From: Psychromonas sp. MME1 | Lineage (GTDB): Bacteria > Pseudomonadota > Gammaproteobacteria > Enterobacterales > Psychromonadaceae | DNA length: 64,000 bases | Reading direction: 5' to 3' | NCBI RefSeq assembly: GCF_041080865.1 | Contig: NZ_CP160906.1 | Coordinates: forward strand, 310,001-374,000 | In this document: positions 8,496 through 18,311 of the stretch, in pieces | Position numbering within the stretch: position 1 is the stretch's first letter | Layout: the number at the start of each line of letters is the position of its first letter | Made by a program: the position numbers and the translations under genes | Notes under the pieces: model-generated | What the model saw: the letters and a program-made list of their open reading frames with translations, nothing else | What the model was told of the DNA's origin: nothing | Databases searched by the model: none

Positions 8496-10883
8496 TTTAA
8501 TAACCTTAGTGAGTTACTCACTACAATCAGAGAACTAAAAGACATACCAATAACTGCGATGTATGGCGGAACATAACCAAGAATAGCTAGCGGCATAATG
8601 AGTAGATTATAACCTAATGCCCAGGCAAGGTTTTGCTTAATAATCGTGCGTGTTTTCTGTGCTAGTTGTCGTAGTGTAATTATTTTCTGTAGATCTTCAC
8701 CAAGTAGAATAACATCGGCACTGTTTTTAGCTATATCGGTTCCTGTTGCTAGTGCAACAGAGATATGGGCAGCGGCTAAAACTGGGGCATCGTTTATGCC
8801 ATCGCCAACCATTAACACTTTATCTTTTTTCTGTGCTTGTTGCAGGTGGTGCAGTTTTCCTTGCGGTGTTACCCCTTTAATAACATGATTAATATGCAGT
8901 AATTCAGCTACTTCTTCGCTTTTTAAGGAGATATCGCCAGTTAACAATGTTGTCTCTATTTTTTCATTGTGACAGTAATCGCTAATTTCAGTGGCACTTT
9001 CTCTAAGTTTATCACCTAGTTCAAAAGCGGCGAGTAATTGGCTACCTTGAGTGAGATAAATAACTTGTTCGCCACTTTTTAGCGGCGTTTCTACCTGACA
9101 AAATAGCGCATTGCCGAGTTTCACTACATGCCCTTGATATTGCGCCTGTAACCCTTGACTAGGCATGTTTTTTACAGCACTTAAATTGAGATGGGCCTGC
9201 TGTTGTTGATGAAAAGCTTGTGCGATGGGGTGCTCGGAATATTGCTCTAATTGCGCGGCTAAGTTAATGCATTCCGCTTCTGAATAGGAACCATAGGTTA
9301 TACATTTTAATAAAGAAAAATCACCTTGAGTGAGTGTTCCCGTTTTATCAAAAAACATATGATTGATTTTACAGAGTGTCTGAAGCATGGTGCTGTTTGA
9401 TTAAAATACCTTGTTTATTAAGCTGTGCGGTGGCGCAGGTTAGTGCGGTCGGTGTTGCTAATGAAAGCGCGCAGGGACAAGTTGCCACTAATACCGATAA
9501 GGTTATCCAAAAAGCCTGCTCTGGTGCGATAACACTCCAACCGATATAGGTTAACGCTGAGATAATTAATAAGGTTGCTACAAAATAACGAGATACTTTA
9601 TCGGCAAGGATTTCAATCCGAGGCTTATTGAGTTGGGCAACATCTTGCAAGTGAATAATATCAGCGATGAGGGTATTCTCTGCTAATTTATCAACACGTA
9701 CTGTTAATGGGCTGCTAACATTCACTGTGCCTGCATAAACCTGTGCATTTTTACCTTTGTTGACCGGAATGTGTTCACCCGTTAGCATCGATTCTTCAAT
9801 ATGACTCTCTCCAGTTAATATGATGCCATCAATGGGGATTGTCTCACCGGCTTTGATTAAAATGGTCTCGCCGATTTGTAGTGTTTTAGCTGGAATAATA
9901 GATTGTTTTTCAGGGTGCTGAATATCTTCTAATCTTGTCGCCATTGCGGGTAATAAGCGTAATAAATTACTACTTGTTTCCGACGCCTTGCGTCTTGCTC
10001 GAAGTTCTAGCAAACGGCCAAGCAAGAGTAAAAAAGTGAACATGGAAATGGATTCAAAATAGACTTCACCTCGGCCTACAACAGTTGCATAAGCGGAGGC
10101 GCAATAGGCACCTAAAAGGGCGATAGAAATTGGCACATCCATGCCAAGGCTAACGTTGCGTAGATTACGCCACGCATTTATATAAAAGGGCTGGGCACTA
10201 TAGAGCAATACTGGCGTGGCTAAAATTAAACTTACCCAGCGGAAATAGTTAATAAACTCCGTCTCCATATCGGAAAAAAAATCAGCATATAAAGCGATAG
10301 CAAACATCATCACTTGCATGGTCGCAAGGCCTGCTAAGCCGAGGCGGCGCAGGTAAGATTTAGATTGCTCTGTATATAATGCTTCCTGCTTGTTAACTTG
10401 AAAAGGGTAGGCTTTATAGCCTATTTTTTGTATTTCTTTTAAAATAGTACTCAGCTTAAGTTGGCTATTATCCCATTTTATTAAGGCGCGATGTTGTGTG
10501 GTATTAACATTAATGAATTGTAAACCTGGCAGGAAGCGTAGTTTCTTTTCAATTAACCATGCACAGGCTGCACAGGTTATGCCTTCTATCGTTAGTGTTA
10601 TTTCGTTTATTTTTTCGTGGTGTTCGACAAAGTCTGCTTGAATCTGATCAATATCATAATATTCAAGTTGTTGTAATTCTTCTGGAATTAAAGAAGGGGA
10701 TTTTTCTGCCGTTGCGCTGCGGTGGCTATAATAAGAGGTTAAACCACTATCGACAATGGTCTGTGCTATCGCCTCGCAACCGGGGCAGCACATATCTTGT
10801 GGTTGCCCATTAATGGTCACTTGATATGGCGTATTTTGAGGATTTGGCTCTCCACAATGAAAGCAGGTTGCGATTTTTACCAT
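8492..10883 (-). pseudogene. ccoI: Copper-transporting P-type ATPase CcoI/FixI, split by a frameshift
   Basis: P1B-type ATPase that moves copper for cbb3 oxidase assembly. The first part (9369-10883, 504 residues) has an N-terminal Cys-rich segment (CFHCGEP, CCPGC), a heavy-metal domain with CAAC, membrane segments, the TGES phosphatase loop and the CPC metal site (ATCPCALSLATPTAL), then stops at HHASDTL. The second part (8492-9388) resumes one frame over with LCKINHMFFDKTGTLT, holding the phosphorylated Asp, and ends with the GDGINDAP hinge. The frames join naturally if two bases are restored near 9375 (a GAAACA reading as GACA), giving about 797 residues. All catalytic motifs survive, so this is more likely a sequence error or very recent mutation than an old pseudogene. 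The stop of ccoH overlaps the start codon (TAATG). Confidence 0.9.
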
Positions 10884-11356
10884 TATAAATTAATAGTGGT
10901 AGCTGGCAGTTGTACGGTTTGTTGTAAACGCCAACTTTTATCAAAGGGCTCAATGCGTAGCAGCCACTTACCTTTTAACTCACTGCCTGTATCAAAATGA
11001 TAACGTCCTTGCGCATCTGCTGTTAGTAATGTGGTGATATCTTGATCGGCGAGCGTTGAATGAAACAGCGAAAAATATATCGAGCTATTATCTTTCACAC
11101 CACCTAAGCTGATCACTATTTGATCATTAACTTGTTGGATCTCTGCTTTAATATTTAAACGCTGTGCATTTTTAAGCTGGCTTAAATCGCTATTGATTGC
11201 TTTTCCTTTTATATAGTAATCATCGGCGACCATATTGGGTTTATTGTTGTTGGCAATAATCAGCGTGCTAATACCGCCGACAACGGCTGCCATTGGAAGT
11301 AGGATGAGAAACCAGGGCCAAAATTGTTTAAACCAAATTTTATTCATTTTTTGCAT
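10883..11356 (-). CDS. ccoH: FixH/CcoH cbb3 oxidase assembly protein
   Basis: A 157-residue membrane-anchored protein of the FixH family. It has one N-terminal membrane helix (about residues 12-34), the family motif MVADDYYIKGKAIN just after it, and a periplasmic beta-rich domain ending in GKWLLRIEPFDKSWRLQQTVQLP. It is needed for a stable cbb3 complex and works with CcoI. AGG six bases ahead of the ATG supports the start. It is first in the assembly operon, separated from ccoP by a strong terminator, so it may need its own promoter or read-through. Confidence 0.92.
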   Translation of the reverse strand: MQKMNKIWFKQFWPWFLILLPMAAVVGGISTLIIANNNKPNMVADDYYIKGKAINSDLSQLKNAQRLNIKAEIQQVNDQIVISLGGVKDNSSIYFSLFHSTLADQDITTLLTADAQGRYHFDTGSELKGKWLLRIEPFDKSWRLQQTVQLPATTINL

Positions 11357-11419
11357 GGGAAGCCTAAAAGGGGGAATATGATAGCCATAAATTTAACATT
11401 TAGTGCTCGTTAATACCAC

Positions 11420-11443
11420 AAAAAAGCCCCGAAAACGAGGCTT
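11420..11443 (-). terminator. Intrinsic terminator after ccoNOQP
   Basis: On the minus strand, an 8-bp stem AAGCCTCG/CGGGGCTT (one U-G pair) with a TTTT loop is followed directly by a T-run. It lies between ccoP and ccoH and separates the structural from the assembly operon. Confidence 0.9.
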
Positions 11444-11479
11444 AAAATGGGGCTGTTATTATTTTCTTAATGGCGGTTA

Positions 11480-12436
11480 TTACTGAGCCGAAAGTGCGTA
11501 AACATAAGCTGCGATAAGGTGTACTTTATCTTCACCTAAAATGCTGTCCCAAGCAGGCATAACACCATTACGACCATAGCTAATTGTTGCTTCAACGGCT
11601 TTTCTCGACCCACCATATAACCAGATATTATCGGTTAAATTTGGTGCGCCAAGGGCATGATTACCTTTACCATCTGCGCCATGACAGGCGGCGCACATAA
11701 CAAAATGCTTTTCGCCAGCTTGAGCCTCAACGGCGTTAACGCGTCGACCACTCAGTTTTAGTGCATAGGTAGCCACTTCTTTGACGCCTTGCTCACCGAG
11801 AATCTCTTTCCATGGCGTCATTACGCCATTACGACCAGCCATGATGGTTTTTTTAATCGTTTCAGGTTCTCCACCATATAACCAATCATCATCGGTTAAA
11901 TTTGGAAAACCTAAACTGCCACGCGCATCTGAACCATGACATTGTGCGCAGTTTTGTAAAAATAGTCGTTGTCCAACTTTAACCGCTTCAGGATCTTTCG
12001 CTACTAACGTTAAATCCTTATAAACACCATTTTCATCATAGGCTAGCTGTTTGAATACTTCACCGTATTTTTCTTCGGCCGCATTCATTTCTCGTTGATA
12101 CTGAGAGTGTGACGTTTCCGATAAGGCTTGCGATTCCTCTATTGACATAACGCTCTGTTCTGAACTCGTCCAGTCAAGTAACCCATTCCAGTTGGCTGTA
12201 TAGGTTGGAAAGGCAAAGCTATATACTAACCCAACCGCGATGGTGAACCAAAATAGACCTGTCCACCATTTAGGTAATGGGTTATTCAATTCTTGAATGC
12301 CATCAAAAGTATGTGGCATTGGTTCACCTTCTTTAACACCAGTACTATTCTTTGATGTTGCGCGTAACAATACAGCACAACCAATAATAACGATGAGTGT
12401 GATCACTGTGATCCATATTGTCCAAAAAATGCTCAT
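11480..12436 (-). CDS. ccoP: cbb3 oxidase subunit III, dihaem cytochrome c CcoP
   Basis: Membrane-bound dihaem cytochrome c passing electrons to CcoN via CcoO. It is 318 residues. Two membrane segments (about 5-25 and 57-77) flank the conserved EGEPMPHTFDGIQELNNPLPKWW. Two c-type haem sites follow, CAQCH at 163-167 and CAACH at 248-252. Each is followed by a PNLTD block and a late methionine (GVMTPW, GVMPAW) that are the distal ligand regions. It overlaps ccoQ by one base. Last gene of the structural operon. Confidence 0.97.
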   Translation of the reverse strand: MSIFWTIWITVITLIVIIGCAVLLRATSKNSTGVKEGEPMPHTFDGIQELNNPLPKWWTGLFWFTIAVGLVYSFAFPTYTANWNGLLDWTSSEQSVMSIEESQALSETSHSQYQREMNAAEEKYGEVFKQLAYDENGVYKDLTLVAKDPEAVKVGQRLFLQNCAQCHGSDARGSLGFPNLTDDDWLYGGEPETIKKTIMAGRNGVMTPWKEILGEQGVKEVATYALKLSGRRVNAVEAQAGEKHFVMCAACHGADGKGNHALGAPNLTDNIWLYGGSRKAVEATISYGRNGVMPAWDSILGEDKVHLIAAYVYALSAQ

Positions 12437-12627
12437 TATTTTTTAGCTCCCGTATGTTTGTTTTTATCGTTGCCATACGTTGTTGAGTCTTGAGGCTCGT
12501 CGAGTATCGAGTTCGCGATATCCTCAAATGACTTTTTATGTTTTTTACTGTACGCCCATAAAATCAATGCAACGAAAATAATAATTAAGAACAGTGTGTA
12601 TAGTCCATTAAATGTTGCGTAATCCAT
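12436..12627 (-). CDS. ccoQ: cbb3 oxidase subunit CcoQ/FixQ
   Basis: A 63-residue single-pass protein. It has a hydrophobic helix (about 8-25) followed by AYSKKHKKSFEDIANSILDE, the typical CcoQ cytoplasmic tail. CcoQ stabilises the cbb3 complex. It sits between ccoO and ccoP, as is standard. Confidence 0.94.
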   Translation of the reverse strand: MDYATFNGLYTLFLIIIFVALILWAYSKKHKKSFEDIANSILDEPQDSTTYGNDKNKHTGAKK

Positions 12628-12675
12628 AAGCCCTCCAGTAGTCCGAAATCAAAGCTCAATCACTGAGCTTTGTCA

Positions 12676-13278
12676 TTATTTAAATGCGTGTCCAAGTGAT
12701 TGTAAATAAGCAATTAGCGCCTGCATTTCTGTTTTTCCTTGTACAGCTGCTTTTGCTCCTGCTATATCTTGATCGCTATAGGGCACGCCAAAATTATCTT
12801 TAAATATGGTTAGTTTACGCGCAGTATCTTCACCCGTTAAGGTGCTCTCTGCTAACCATGGGAAACCAGGCATATTTGATTGTGGTACTACATCACGAGG
12901 GTTAAGTAGATGTACTTCATGCCAAGCATCGGAGTAACGTTGACCAACACGCGCAAGGTCGGGGCCTGTTCGTTTTGAACCCCATAGGAATGGATGTTCC
13001 CAAACATGTTCTCCAGCCACACTATAGTGCCCATAACGTTCTGTTTCAGCCCTAAATGGACGGATCATTTGGCTATGACAAACACTACAACCTTCACGGA
13101 TATAGATATCACGACCTTCCATTTCGAGTGCAGTGTAAGGGCGTAACGTATCAACAGGTTCGTTAGTCTCTTTTTGGAATAATAGTGGCGTGATCTGAGC
13201 TAAACCACCAAAGCTAATGGCTATGATGATAAATATTGCTAGTAAACCCACATTTTTTTCAATAAATTCGTGCTTCAT
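12676..13278 (-). CDS. ccoO: cbb3 oxidase subunit II, monohaem cytochrome c CcoO
   Basis: Membrane-anchored monohaem cytochrome c, 200 residues. It begins [13 protein letters not shown] with one membrane helix, and the haem site CSVCH lies in [18 protein letters not shown]. The downstream blocks [13 protein letters not shown] and [17 protein letters not shown] include the methionine ligand region. The frame is open further upstream to 13338, but the start at 13278 has a GGGAGTGAG ribosome site and matches the family N-terminus. It begins 16 bases after ccoN. Confidence 0.97.
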   Translation of the reverse strand: MKHEFIEKNVGLLAIFIIIAISFGGLAQITPLLFQKETNEPVDTLRPYTALEMEGRDIYIREGCSVCHSQMIRPFRAETERYGHYSVAGEHVWEHPFLWGSKRTGPDLARVGQRYSDAWHEVHLLNPRDVVPQSNMPGFPWLAESTLTGEDTARKLTIFKDNFGVPYSDQDIAGAKAAVQGKTEMQALIAYLQSLGHAFK

Positions 13279-13294
13279 TATCTCACTCCCTGAC

Positions 13295-14725
13295 TTAACC
13301 AAGTTCTTGAGGCTTGATAGAGCCTTCTTCAGCAACAACTGTTTTATAGGTATTGTAAGCCATTACCAACATTCCCGATAAGAAGACCAATCCTCCAACA
13401 AAACGGATGGTATAGAAAGGATAGGATTTTTCTAATGACTCGACGAAGGTATAGGTTAATGTGCCATCATCGTTGACGGCACGCCACATCAAGCCTTGCA
13501 TTACACCCGATATCCACATTGCAACAATGTATAAAACTGTGCCTATAGTTGCTAACCAAAAATGTAGGTTGATCATAGCAACGCTATACATCCCTTTTTG
13601 ACCGAATAATTTTGGTACAAGGTGGTATAATGCCCCAATAGAAACCATCGCTACCCAACCTAAAGCTCCAGAGTGAACGTGACCGACAGTCCAATCGGTA
13701 TAATGGGATAAAGCATTCACGGTTTTGATCGCCATCATTGGCCCTTCAAAGGTAGACATACCATAGAAAGACAATGAAACAACTAAGAAACGCAGAATAG
13801 GATCGGTACGTAATTTATGCCAAGCTCCTGATAAGGTCATGATCCCATTGATCATGCCGCCCCACGAAGGTGCAAATAGGATTAATGACATCACCATACC
13901 TAATGATTGAGCCCAATCAGGTAGTGCTGTGTAATGAAGATGATGAGGTCCAGCCCAGATATAAACAGCAATAAGCGCCCAGAAATGGACAATCGAAAGG
14001 CGATAGGAGTAAACAGGGCGGTTTGCTTGCTTAGGCACAAAATAGTACATCATCCCTAAGAAACCAGCGGTTAATAAAAAACCAACTGCATTGTGTCCGT
14101 ACCACCATTGTACCATCGCATCAACGGCCCCAGAGTAAACGGAGTAAGACTTCATGCTGCCCATTGATACAGGAATTGCTAAGCTATTAACAATATGTAA
14201 TACCGCAACAGTCAAAATGAATGCACCAAAGAACCAGTTAGCAACATAAATATGAGATGTTTTTCTAATGGCTAGTGTGCCAAAAAAAACAATCGCATAA
14301 ACAACCCAAACGGCAGTGATAAGCAAGTCTATCGGCCATTCCAGTTCAGCATACTCTTTTGATGTTGTATAACCCAAAGGCAATGAGATCGCTGCACTGA
14401 GTATAACTAATTGCCATCCCCAGAATACAATGGATGCCAATGGTCCACCAAATAGTCGAGTTTGGCAGGTGCGTTGTACAACATAAAATGATGTAGCCAT
14501 CAACGCCGAGGTACCAAATGCAAAAATCACGGCATTAGTATGGAGTGGACGTAGGCGGCTGTAGGTTAACCAAGGAGTATCAAAATTTAGTGCAGGCCAG
14601 ATCAGTTGTGCTGCTATTAGCACGCCGACTGCCATCCCTATAATACCCCAGAAGATGGTGGTAAGTGTAAACTGACGAACAACTTTGAAGTCGTAGTCAG
14701 GTTGAGTTATCGTTGCGGTTGTCAT
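13295..14725 (-). CDS. ccoN: cbb3-type cytochrome c oxidase subunit I CcoN
   Basis: Catalytic subunit, reducing oxygen at a haem b-CuB centre in the inner membrane. It is 476 residues with about twelve membrane segments. Conserved histidine blocks are visible: [12 protein letters not shown] near the start (low-spin haem), [10 protein letters not shown] (CuB region), GPHHLHYT (CuB His pair) and [11 protein letters not shown] (haem ligands). An upstream ATG at 14743 is in frame, but 14725 fits the family start ([19 protein letters not shown]) and has GGA ahead of it. The 233 bases upstream are the divergent promoter region with the gene at 14959; I found no consensus FNR box there. Confidence 0.97.
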   Translation of the reverse strand: MTTATITQPDYDFKVVRQFTLTTIFWGIIGMAVGVLIAAQLIWPALNFDTPWLTYSRLRPLHTNAVIFAFGTSALMATSFYVVQRTCQTRLFGGPLASIVFWGWQLVILSAAISLPLGYTTSKEYAELEWPIDLLITAVWVVYAIVFFGTLAIRKTSHIYVANWFFGAFILTVAVLHIVNSLAIPVSMGSMKSYSVYSGAVDAMVQWWYGHNAVGFLLTAGFLGMMYYFVPKQANRPVYSYRLSIVHFWALIAVYIWAGPHHLHYTALPDWAQSLGMVMSLILFAPSWGGMINGIMTLSGAWHKLRTDPILRFLVVSLSFYGMSTFEGPMMAIKTVNALSHYTDWTVGHVHSGALGWVAMVSIGALYHLVPKLFGQKGMYSVAMINLHFWLATIGTVLYIVAMWISGVMQGLMWRAVNDDGTLTYTFVESLEKSYPFYTIRFVGGLVFLSGMLVMAYNTYKTVVAEEGSIKPQELG

Positions 14726-14958
14726 TGTTTTGATTCCATGCATGTATTTACAATGTACGTGTTGATGAAGTGTTAATATCCTGCTTCATTTTTGAACAAT
14801 AAATTGTATTTATAGTGAAAGCACTAAAATATATTTATTTTCAATAGAGTTTACGTGAAGTCGTTTTAAATGAACAGAAATTGGTTATTTAATTGTTAAT
14901 AAATTGACGATTTATGTTAAAAATCACACCTTACTCACTATTTTTATAGGGATTTTAA

Positions 14959-15438
14959 ATGTTAAACAAAATGAGAGTGTTACAGCTATTACTATTATTA
15001 ATTATTCTTGTGTCTCTTTTTAGTTGGCGAACGCTAATGTCTCTTGCGGATAAAACTAAACAAGTGGAAGTTTTAGGGGAGCAAACGTCACAAACAAGCA
15101 TGGTTCGTTGTGATTACTTTTCCCCCTGTGAATATATTACTGAACAAGGGGTGTTTTGGCTGAAGGTCAACAACCCGCCAATTAAAGCAGAGCAATGGAT
15201 CCAGTTTGGTTTGCAATCGGAAGTGGAGCATTGGCAAGTGATCGAGGCTAAAATAGAAGGAAAAAGTATGTTCATGGGACGAATACCTGTCACTTTTATT
15301 GCCGCTAACGACCACCACTATGTAGCTAAAACCCTGGTGGGGGCATGTACAACTGAAAACATGATTTGGCAGTTGCAAATTTTGCTACAAGTGAATGGTC
15401 AAGAACAATGGTTACATTTTGATTTTATGGTTCAATAG
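14959..15438 (+). CDS. Membrane-anchored protein of unknown function beside ccoN
   Basis: A 159-residue protein I do not recognise by name. It has one N-terminal membrane helix (about residues 8-27), then a periplasmic-type domain with cysteines in RCDYFSPCEY and near GACTTEN. The pattern VFWLKVNNPPIKAEQWIQF resembles a beta-rich domain. AGGGA lies seven bases ahead of the ATG. It is divergent from ccoN and converges on the bufferin operon nine bases away. A metal or redox role is possible from context only. Confidence 0.6.
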   Translation: MLNKMRVLQLLLLLIILVSLFSWRTLMSLADKTKQVEVLGEQTSQTSMVRCDYFSPCEYITEQGVFWLKVNNPPIKAEQWIQFGLQSEVEHWQVIEAKIEGKSMFMGRIPVTFIAANDHHYVAKTLVGACTTENMIWQLQILLQVNGQEQWLHFDFMVQ

Positions 15439-15447
15439 TCTTTATAG

Positions 15448-15915
15448 TTAGTTCACTATTGTGACACCCTGTTTATTAAAAAAGTGCCTTCTCAATGGGT
15501 GGTCTAAGGATAATATTCCTGCCCCCCAGATCACATTAATCAGGAGCATTAACCCCCACAATTGGTGATCGTAGAAACCGCTCTCCCATAGTATTGGATA
15601 AGAGATAACGGCGATTATATTAAACATAAATAAGATGGCAGCCATGGGGCGAGTAAACAGCCCTAAAATTAAAAATATTGGTAAAATTAATTCTGCAGCT
15701 GTTGCTAAATATGCGGCGGCTTGCCATGGTATAATAGGTACTTGATACTCCTCTTCGAAAAGATATAACGTGCTATCCCATGTCGTTATTTTTAAATATC
15801 CTGACTTAAAAAAGATTAATGCGACCCAAATTCGCGTAAATAGTAATATTAATGGTGTAGAGAAACAGATCATTTTATTGACCGTTAAATTATATAACTG
15901 CAGTAATTTTGTCAT
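15448..15915 (-). CDS. DoxX-family membrane protein of the bufferin operon
   Basis: A 155-residue membrane protein with four hydrophobic segments and the DoxX signature: TRIWVALIFFKSGYLKI, then PAAYLATAAELILPIFLILGLFTRPMA-type sequence. DoxX proteins commonly close operons that encode a DUF692 enzyme and a DUF2063 partner, where they may handle electrons or the modified peptide in the membrane; this role is inferred. The start overlaps the stop of bufC (ATGA). Last gene of the operon. Confidence 0.88.
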   Translation of the reverse strand: MTKLLQLYNLTVNKMICFSTPLILLFTRIWVALIFFKSGYLKITTWDSTLYLFEEEYQVPIIPWQAAAYLATAAELILPIFLILGLFTRPMAAILFMFNIIAVISYPILWESGFYDHQLWGLMLLINVIWGAGILSLDHPLRRHFFNKQGVTIVN

Positions 15916-16661
15916 AATGATTTCCTAATGGTAAACCCGTTGAGTAATTTTTGTTCGATTAATGAGGGTAATAGCGCATGAAATTCAGAGGGGATCTCTG
16001 CTAATGTCCGCTGCTGAGTTATTTGTTGTAACAATAAAAATTGTGCTTTTTGTAAAGGGATCAGGGCAACCGTAAAATCAATCTCTTTTTTTAAGGCAAG
16101 ATAGCAATTGCTATTTAAATCGCTATGTTTTACTTGATCCTTAATGATCATATTATATAACTGGTAAATATCTTGTTCGCTTGAGAATAGGGTAACCTGC
16201 GTTGGAACTTGCAAGATAATATCACCTAATTGTGTTTCTGGTAGTTTTACTAGTTTTTCAAAATCGAATGATTGCGGCTCTATCTGTTTATTACTTGTCT
16301 GCTCAAGCAACCATTCAAAGCGCGCCATTTCTGCAATATAAGGTAGCGTTTGTAATTGTGGTAAATGACTTAAAAAGGTAGCAAAACCATCACCATAATT
16401 GATAATGTTATTTTCATGGGGGGGCTGTTCTAATATAAAATTTCTTGCCGCTATATTAAAAAAATCTTCACCCACTAATGCTAGACAGTGTTGATAGGTT
16501 GCTGATAGTGCTTCCGTTACCCCCATAACAAAATTATTTCGGTATATTTGTAATAAATCATCTTGTTTAAAGGATGCCGACTCCTTGATTTGTGTCGTGA
16601 TGAGCGACTCTTTATAGCGCAGTGTGTCGCTAAATTGTTGTTGAACTATTTTTAATTCCAT
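15912..16661 (-). CDS. bufC: BufC/HvfC-type DUF2063 partner protein
   Basis: A 249-residue protein with the DUF2063 N-terminal domain: QQQFSDTLRY, LLQIYRNNFVMGVTEALSATY, LVGEDFF and FILEQPP are the usual landmarks. Such proteins pair with DUF692 enzymes and help recognise the precursor peptide. The domain was once labelled DNA-binding, which is not what this operon suggests. The start overlaps the stop of bufB (TAATG), so the pair is translationally coupled. Confidence 0.88.
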   Translation of the reverse strand: MELKIVQQQFSDTLRYKESLITTQIKESASFKQDDLLQIYRNNFVMGVTEALSATYQHCLALVGEDFFNIAARNFILEQPPHENNIINYGDGFATFLSHLPQLQTLPYIAEMARFEWLLEQTSNKQIEPQSFDFEKLVKLPETQLGDIILQVPTQVTLFSSEQDIYQLYNMIIKDQVKHSDLNSNCYLALKKEIDFTVALIPLQKAQFLLLQQITQQRTLAEIPSEFHALLPSLIEQKLLNGFTIRKSL

Positions 16662-17559
16662 TAATAGCTCCCCTCTACTTTTTTGCGAATATTTTGCGCT
16701 TTATTTTGTTCGCCAAGCAATGTATTTAAACAGGGGATCTCTTGATCCCACTCAATCAAGCTCACCGCTTCAGTTTTCGTCTTTTTGATATAGAGCTCAT
16801 AAAGAGCCCATACATCAGGACTGACAAAGGTACTGTGGGTATCGATTAAAATAGTGCTGCCTTGGATTTCTTTTTTGGTAAAGCCTGCTAAATGTATCTC
16901 CTCTACTTTGCTATGGTTAATGGCATGCAAATATTTTTCTGCGGAAAACTGATGATTCGTTGCGCTAACAAATACATTATTAATATCAAGTAGTATTCCA
17001 CATCCTGTTTGCTCTGCAATTTCATTGATGAATTCTGCTTCACTGAAATCACCGTCGAGATATTGTAGATAAGATGAGGGATTTTCAATAATTATCTCTC
17101 TTTGTAAATAATCTTGGACTTGATTGACATTATTTACAAAGTAAGACAAAGAGTCATTCGTATAGGGAATAGGTAATAATCGTTAAAATATGTGCCTTGT
17201 AGGGAGCTCCAACTTAAATGGTCGGAAACTAAAGCGGGCTGAAATCGATCGACAAGTTGTTTTAAATTCTGCAAGTGGTTAATGCTTATTGCTTCTGCGC
17301 TGCCCAAGGATAAACCAATGCCGTGAAAACTCAGCGGATATAAACTGGCCGCTTGCTCAAGGTAATAATGATTTTTACTATGCGCATTAAAATAATTTTC
17401 ACTATGTATTTCCACAAAACCCAATGATGGTTGTTCAGTCATTAATGCTTGATGATGGATGGGGCGTAATCCTATACCGAATGCACTTTTGTTTATTTTT
17501 TTCACAACAGCCTCTTTACATTGACGACGGCTAGCTTGATATCGACTAACCATCGTCAT
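16661..17559 (-). pseudogene. bufB: BufB/HvfB-type DUF692 (MNIO) iron enzyme, split by a frameshift
   Basis: Multinuclear non-haem iron oxygenase of the DUF692 family, which modifies cysteines of a partner peptide. The first reading (to 17134) contains FGIGLRPIHHQ, FVEIHSENYF and LVSDHLSWSS. The second (16661-17149) contains IIENPSSYL, LLDINNVFVSATNH, IHLAGF, DTHSTFV and SLIEWD, the other iron-ligand blocks. They join as FNDLLPIPYTNDSLSYFV if one T is restored in the run near 17178, giving about 299 residues, the normal length. The start is taken at the ATG at 17559; in-frame TTG 17574 and ATG 17553 are alternatives. Every expected metal ligand region is present, so a single-base sequence error is the likeliest reason for the break. 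Confidence 0.88.
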
Positions 17560-17579
17560 GATAGTTACTAACAATTATC

Positions 17580-17840
17580 TTACATTTTCGGTGTTAAACT
17601 GCCACCTGCTAATTTTTCGCATAGCCCTTTGGGTACAGCGATAAAGGCATCACCTTGACGATCCATTTTTGCTGTGCCTGCACATGAGCTAGTTTTAGTC
17701 GCGCAATCATTTTGTCCTGCTGCTGCAACGCCATAACATTTCTCTTTACCAGCGGCCATTGCTGGTGCTGAAATCATTGAACTACCCACTGCAATTAATG
17801 TAGAAACTGTCGCTGCTAAAGCCATATTAGATTTTTTCAT
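17580..17840 (-). CDS. bufA: BufA-type bufferin precursor (DUF2282)
   Basis: An 86-residue secreted peptide precursor. It has a signal peptide (MKKSN, then a hydrophobic core, ending near APAMAAG), followed by a short mature region with four cysteines at 35, 46, 53 and 74. They sit in the DUF2282 pattern KCYGVAAAGQNDCA, SSCAG and VPKGLCEKL. From published work on bufferins and HvfA, the adjacent DUF692 enzyme converts cysteines in such peptides to copper-binding oxazolone/thioamide-like groups, and the peptide buffers copper in the periplasm. First gene of the operon and immediately upstream of bufB. Confidence 0.88.
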   Translation of the reverse strand: MKKSNMALAATVSTLIAVGSSMISAPAMAAGKEKCYGVAAAGQNDCATKTSSCAGTAKMDRQGDAFIAVPKGLCEKLAGGSLTPKM

Positions 17841-17872
17841 AATGGATACCCTGTATGTTTATTAAATGAAAT

Positions 17873-17887
17873 GCGTACCATGTACGC
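17873..17887. promoter_or_regulatory. Palindrome upstream of the bufferin operon
   Basis: GCGTAC-CAT-GTACGC is a perfect 6-bp inverted repeat with a 3-base centre, 33 bases upstream of the bufA start codon. It is placed to be an operator or a leader hairpin. I cannot assign a regulator. Confidence 0.4.
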
Positions 17888-18070
17888 TTTGTTGTTGTAT
17901 TCAATAATAGATACCGTGGTAATGTGAAAAAAATTTCAAACATTTTAACTTTTTTTTAACAAAAGAGCGTTGGGGTAGTTGATATGTTGTTTTAAGGTGG
18001 AGAAAATCAGTAATATGGGGAATGATTAAGCAGTATGCAAATCACGTTTTTTACTTATAGCAAGCTGCAT

Positions 18071-18240
18071 AAGTATCAGATCTATTCTGTTGCTTAAAAT
18101 AATAGATAACAGCATTGCATTCAATCGTAATAGCCTGTTATTACACAATTATACCAATCGGAGTAAATAGCTGATCTATTTTGCTGGTTAAAATAACTTA
18201 CTTTATGTTGTAATTTTCGTAAAGGCAATAACCATTTACA
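18071..18240. repeat. Degenerate copies of the MITE-like intergenic repeat
   Basis: Bases 18151-18240 match 34309-34399 closely, sharing ATACCAAT, TAAATAGCTGATCTATTTT, GGTTAAAA, TTGTAATTTTCG and AATAACCATTTAC. The right half of the element is missing. A weaker related block lies at 18071-18101 (AGTATCAGATCTATTC, TTAAAATAA). Together with the bufA palindrome this accounts for most of the 470-base gap between bufA and the GGDEF-EAL gene. Confidence 0.7.
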
Positions 18241-18311
18241 TTAATGGCTTCCTCTAATTAATTGCAACAGAATAGTGTACGTTTTGTATGGAGGTAGATC
18301 AGTTGTTAAAT

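Noticed and set aside
9369-9388. Programmed frameshift in ccoI as an established mechanism
   Set aside because: No slippery heptamer or following structure is evident, and the motif spacing indicates two missing bases.
14744-14958. Search for an FNR box upstream of ccoN
   Set aside because: No TTGAT-N4-ATCAA with one or fewer mismatches was found; TTGACGATTTATG has only one half site.
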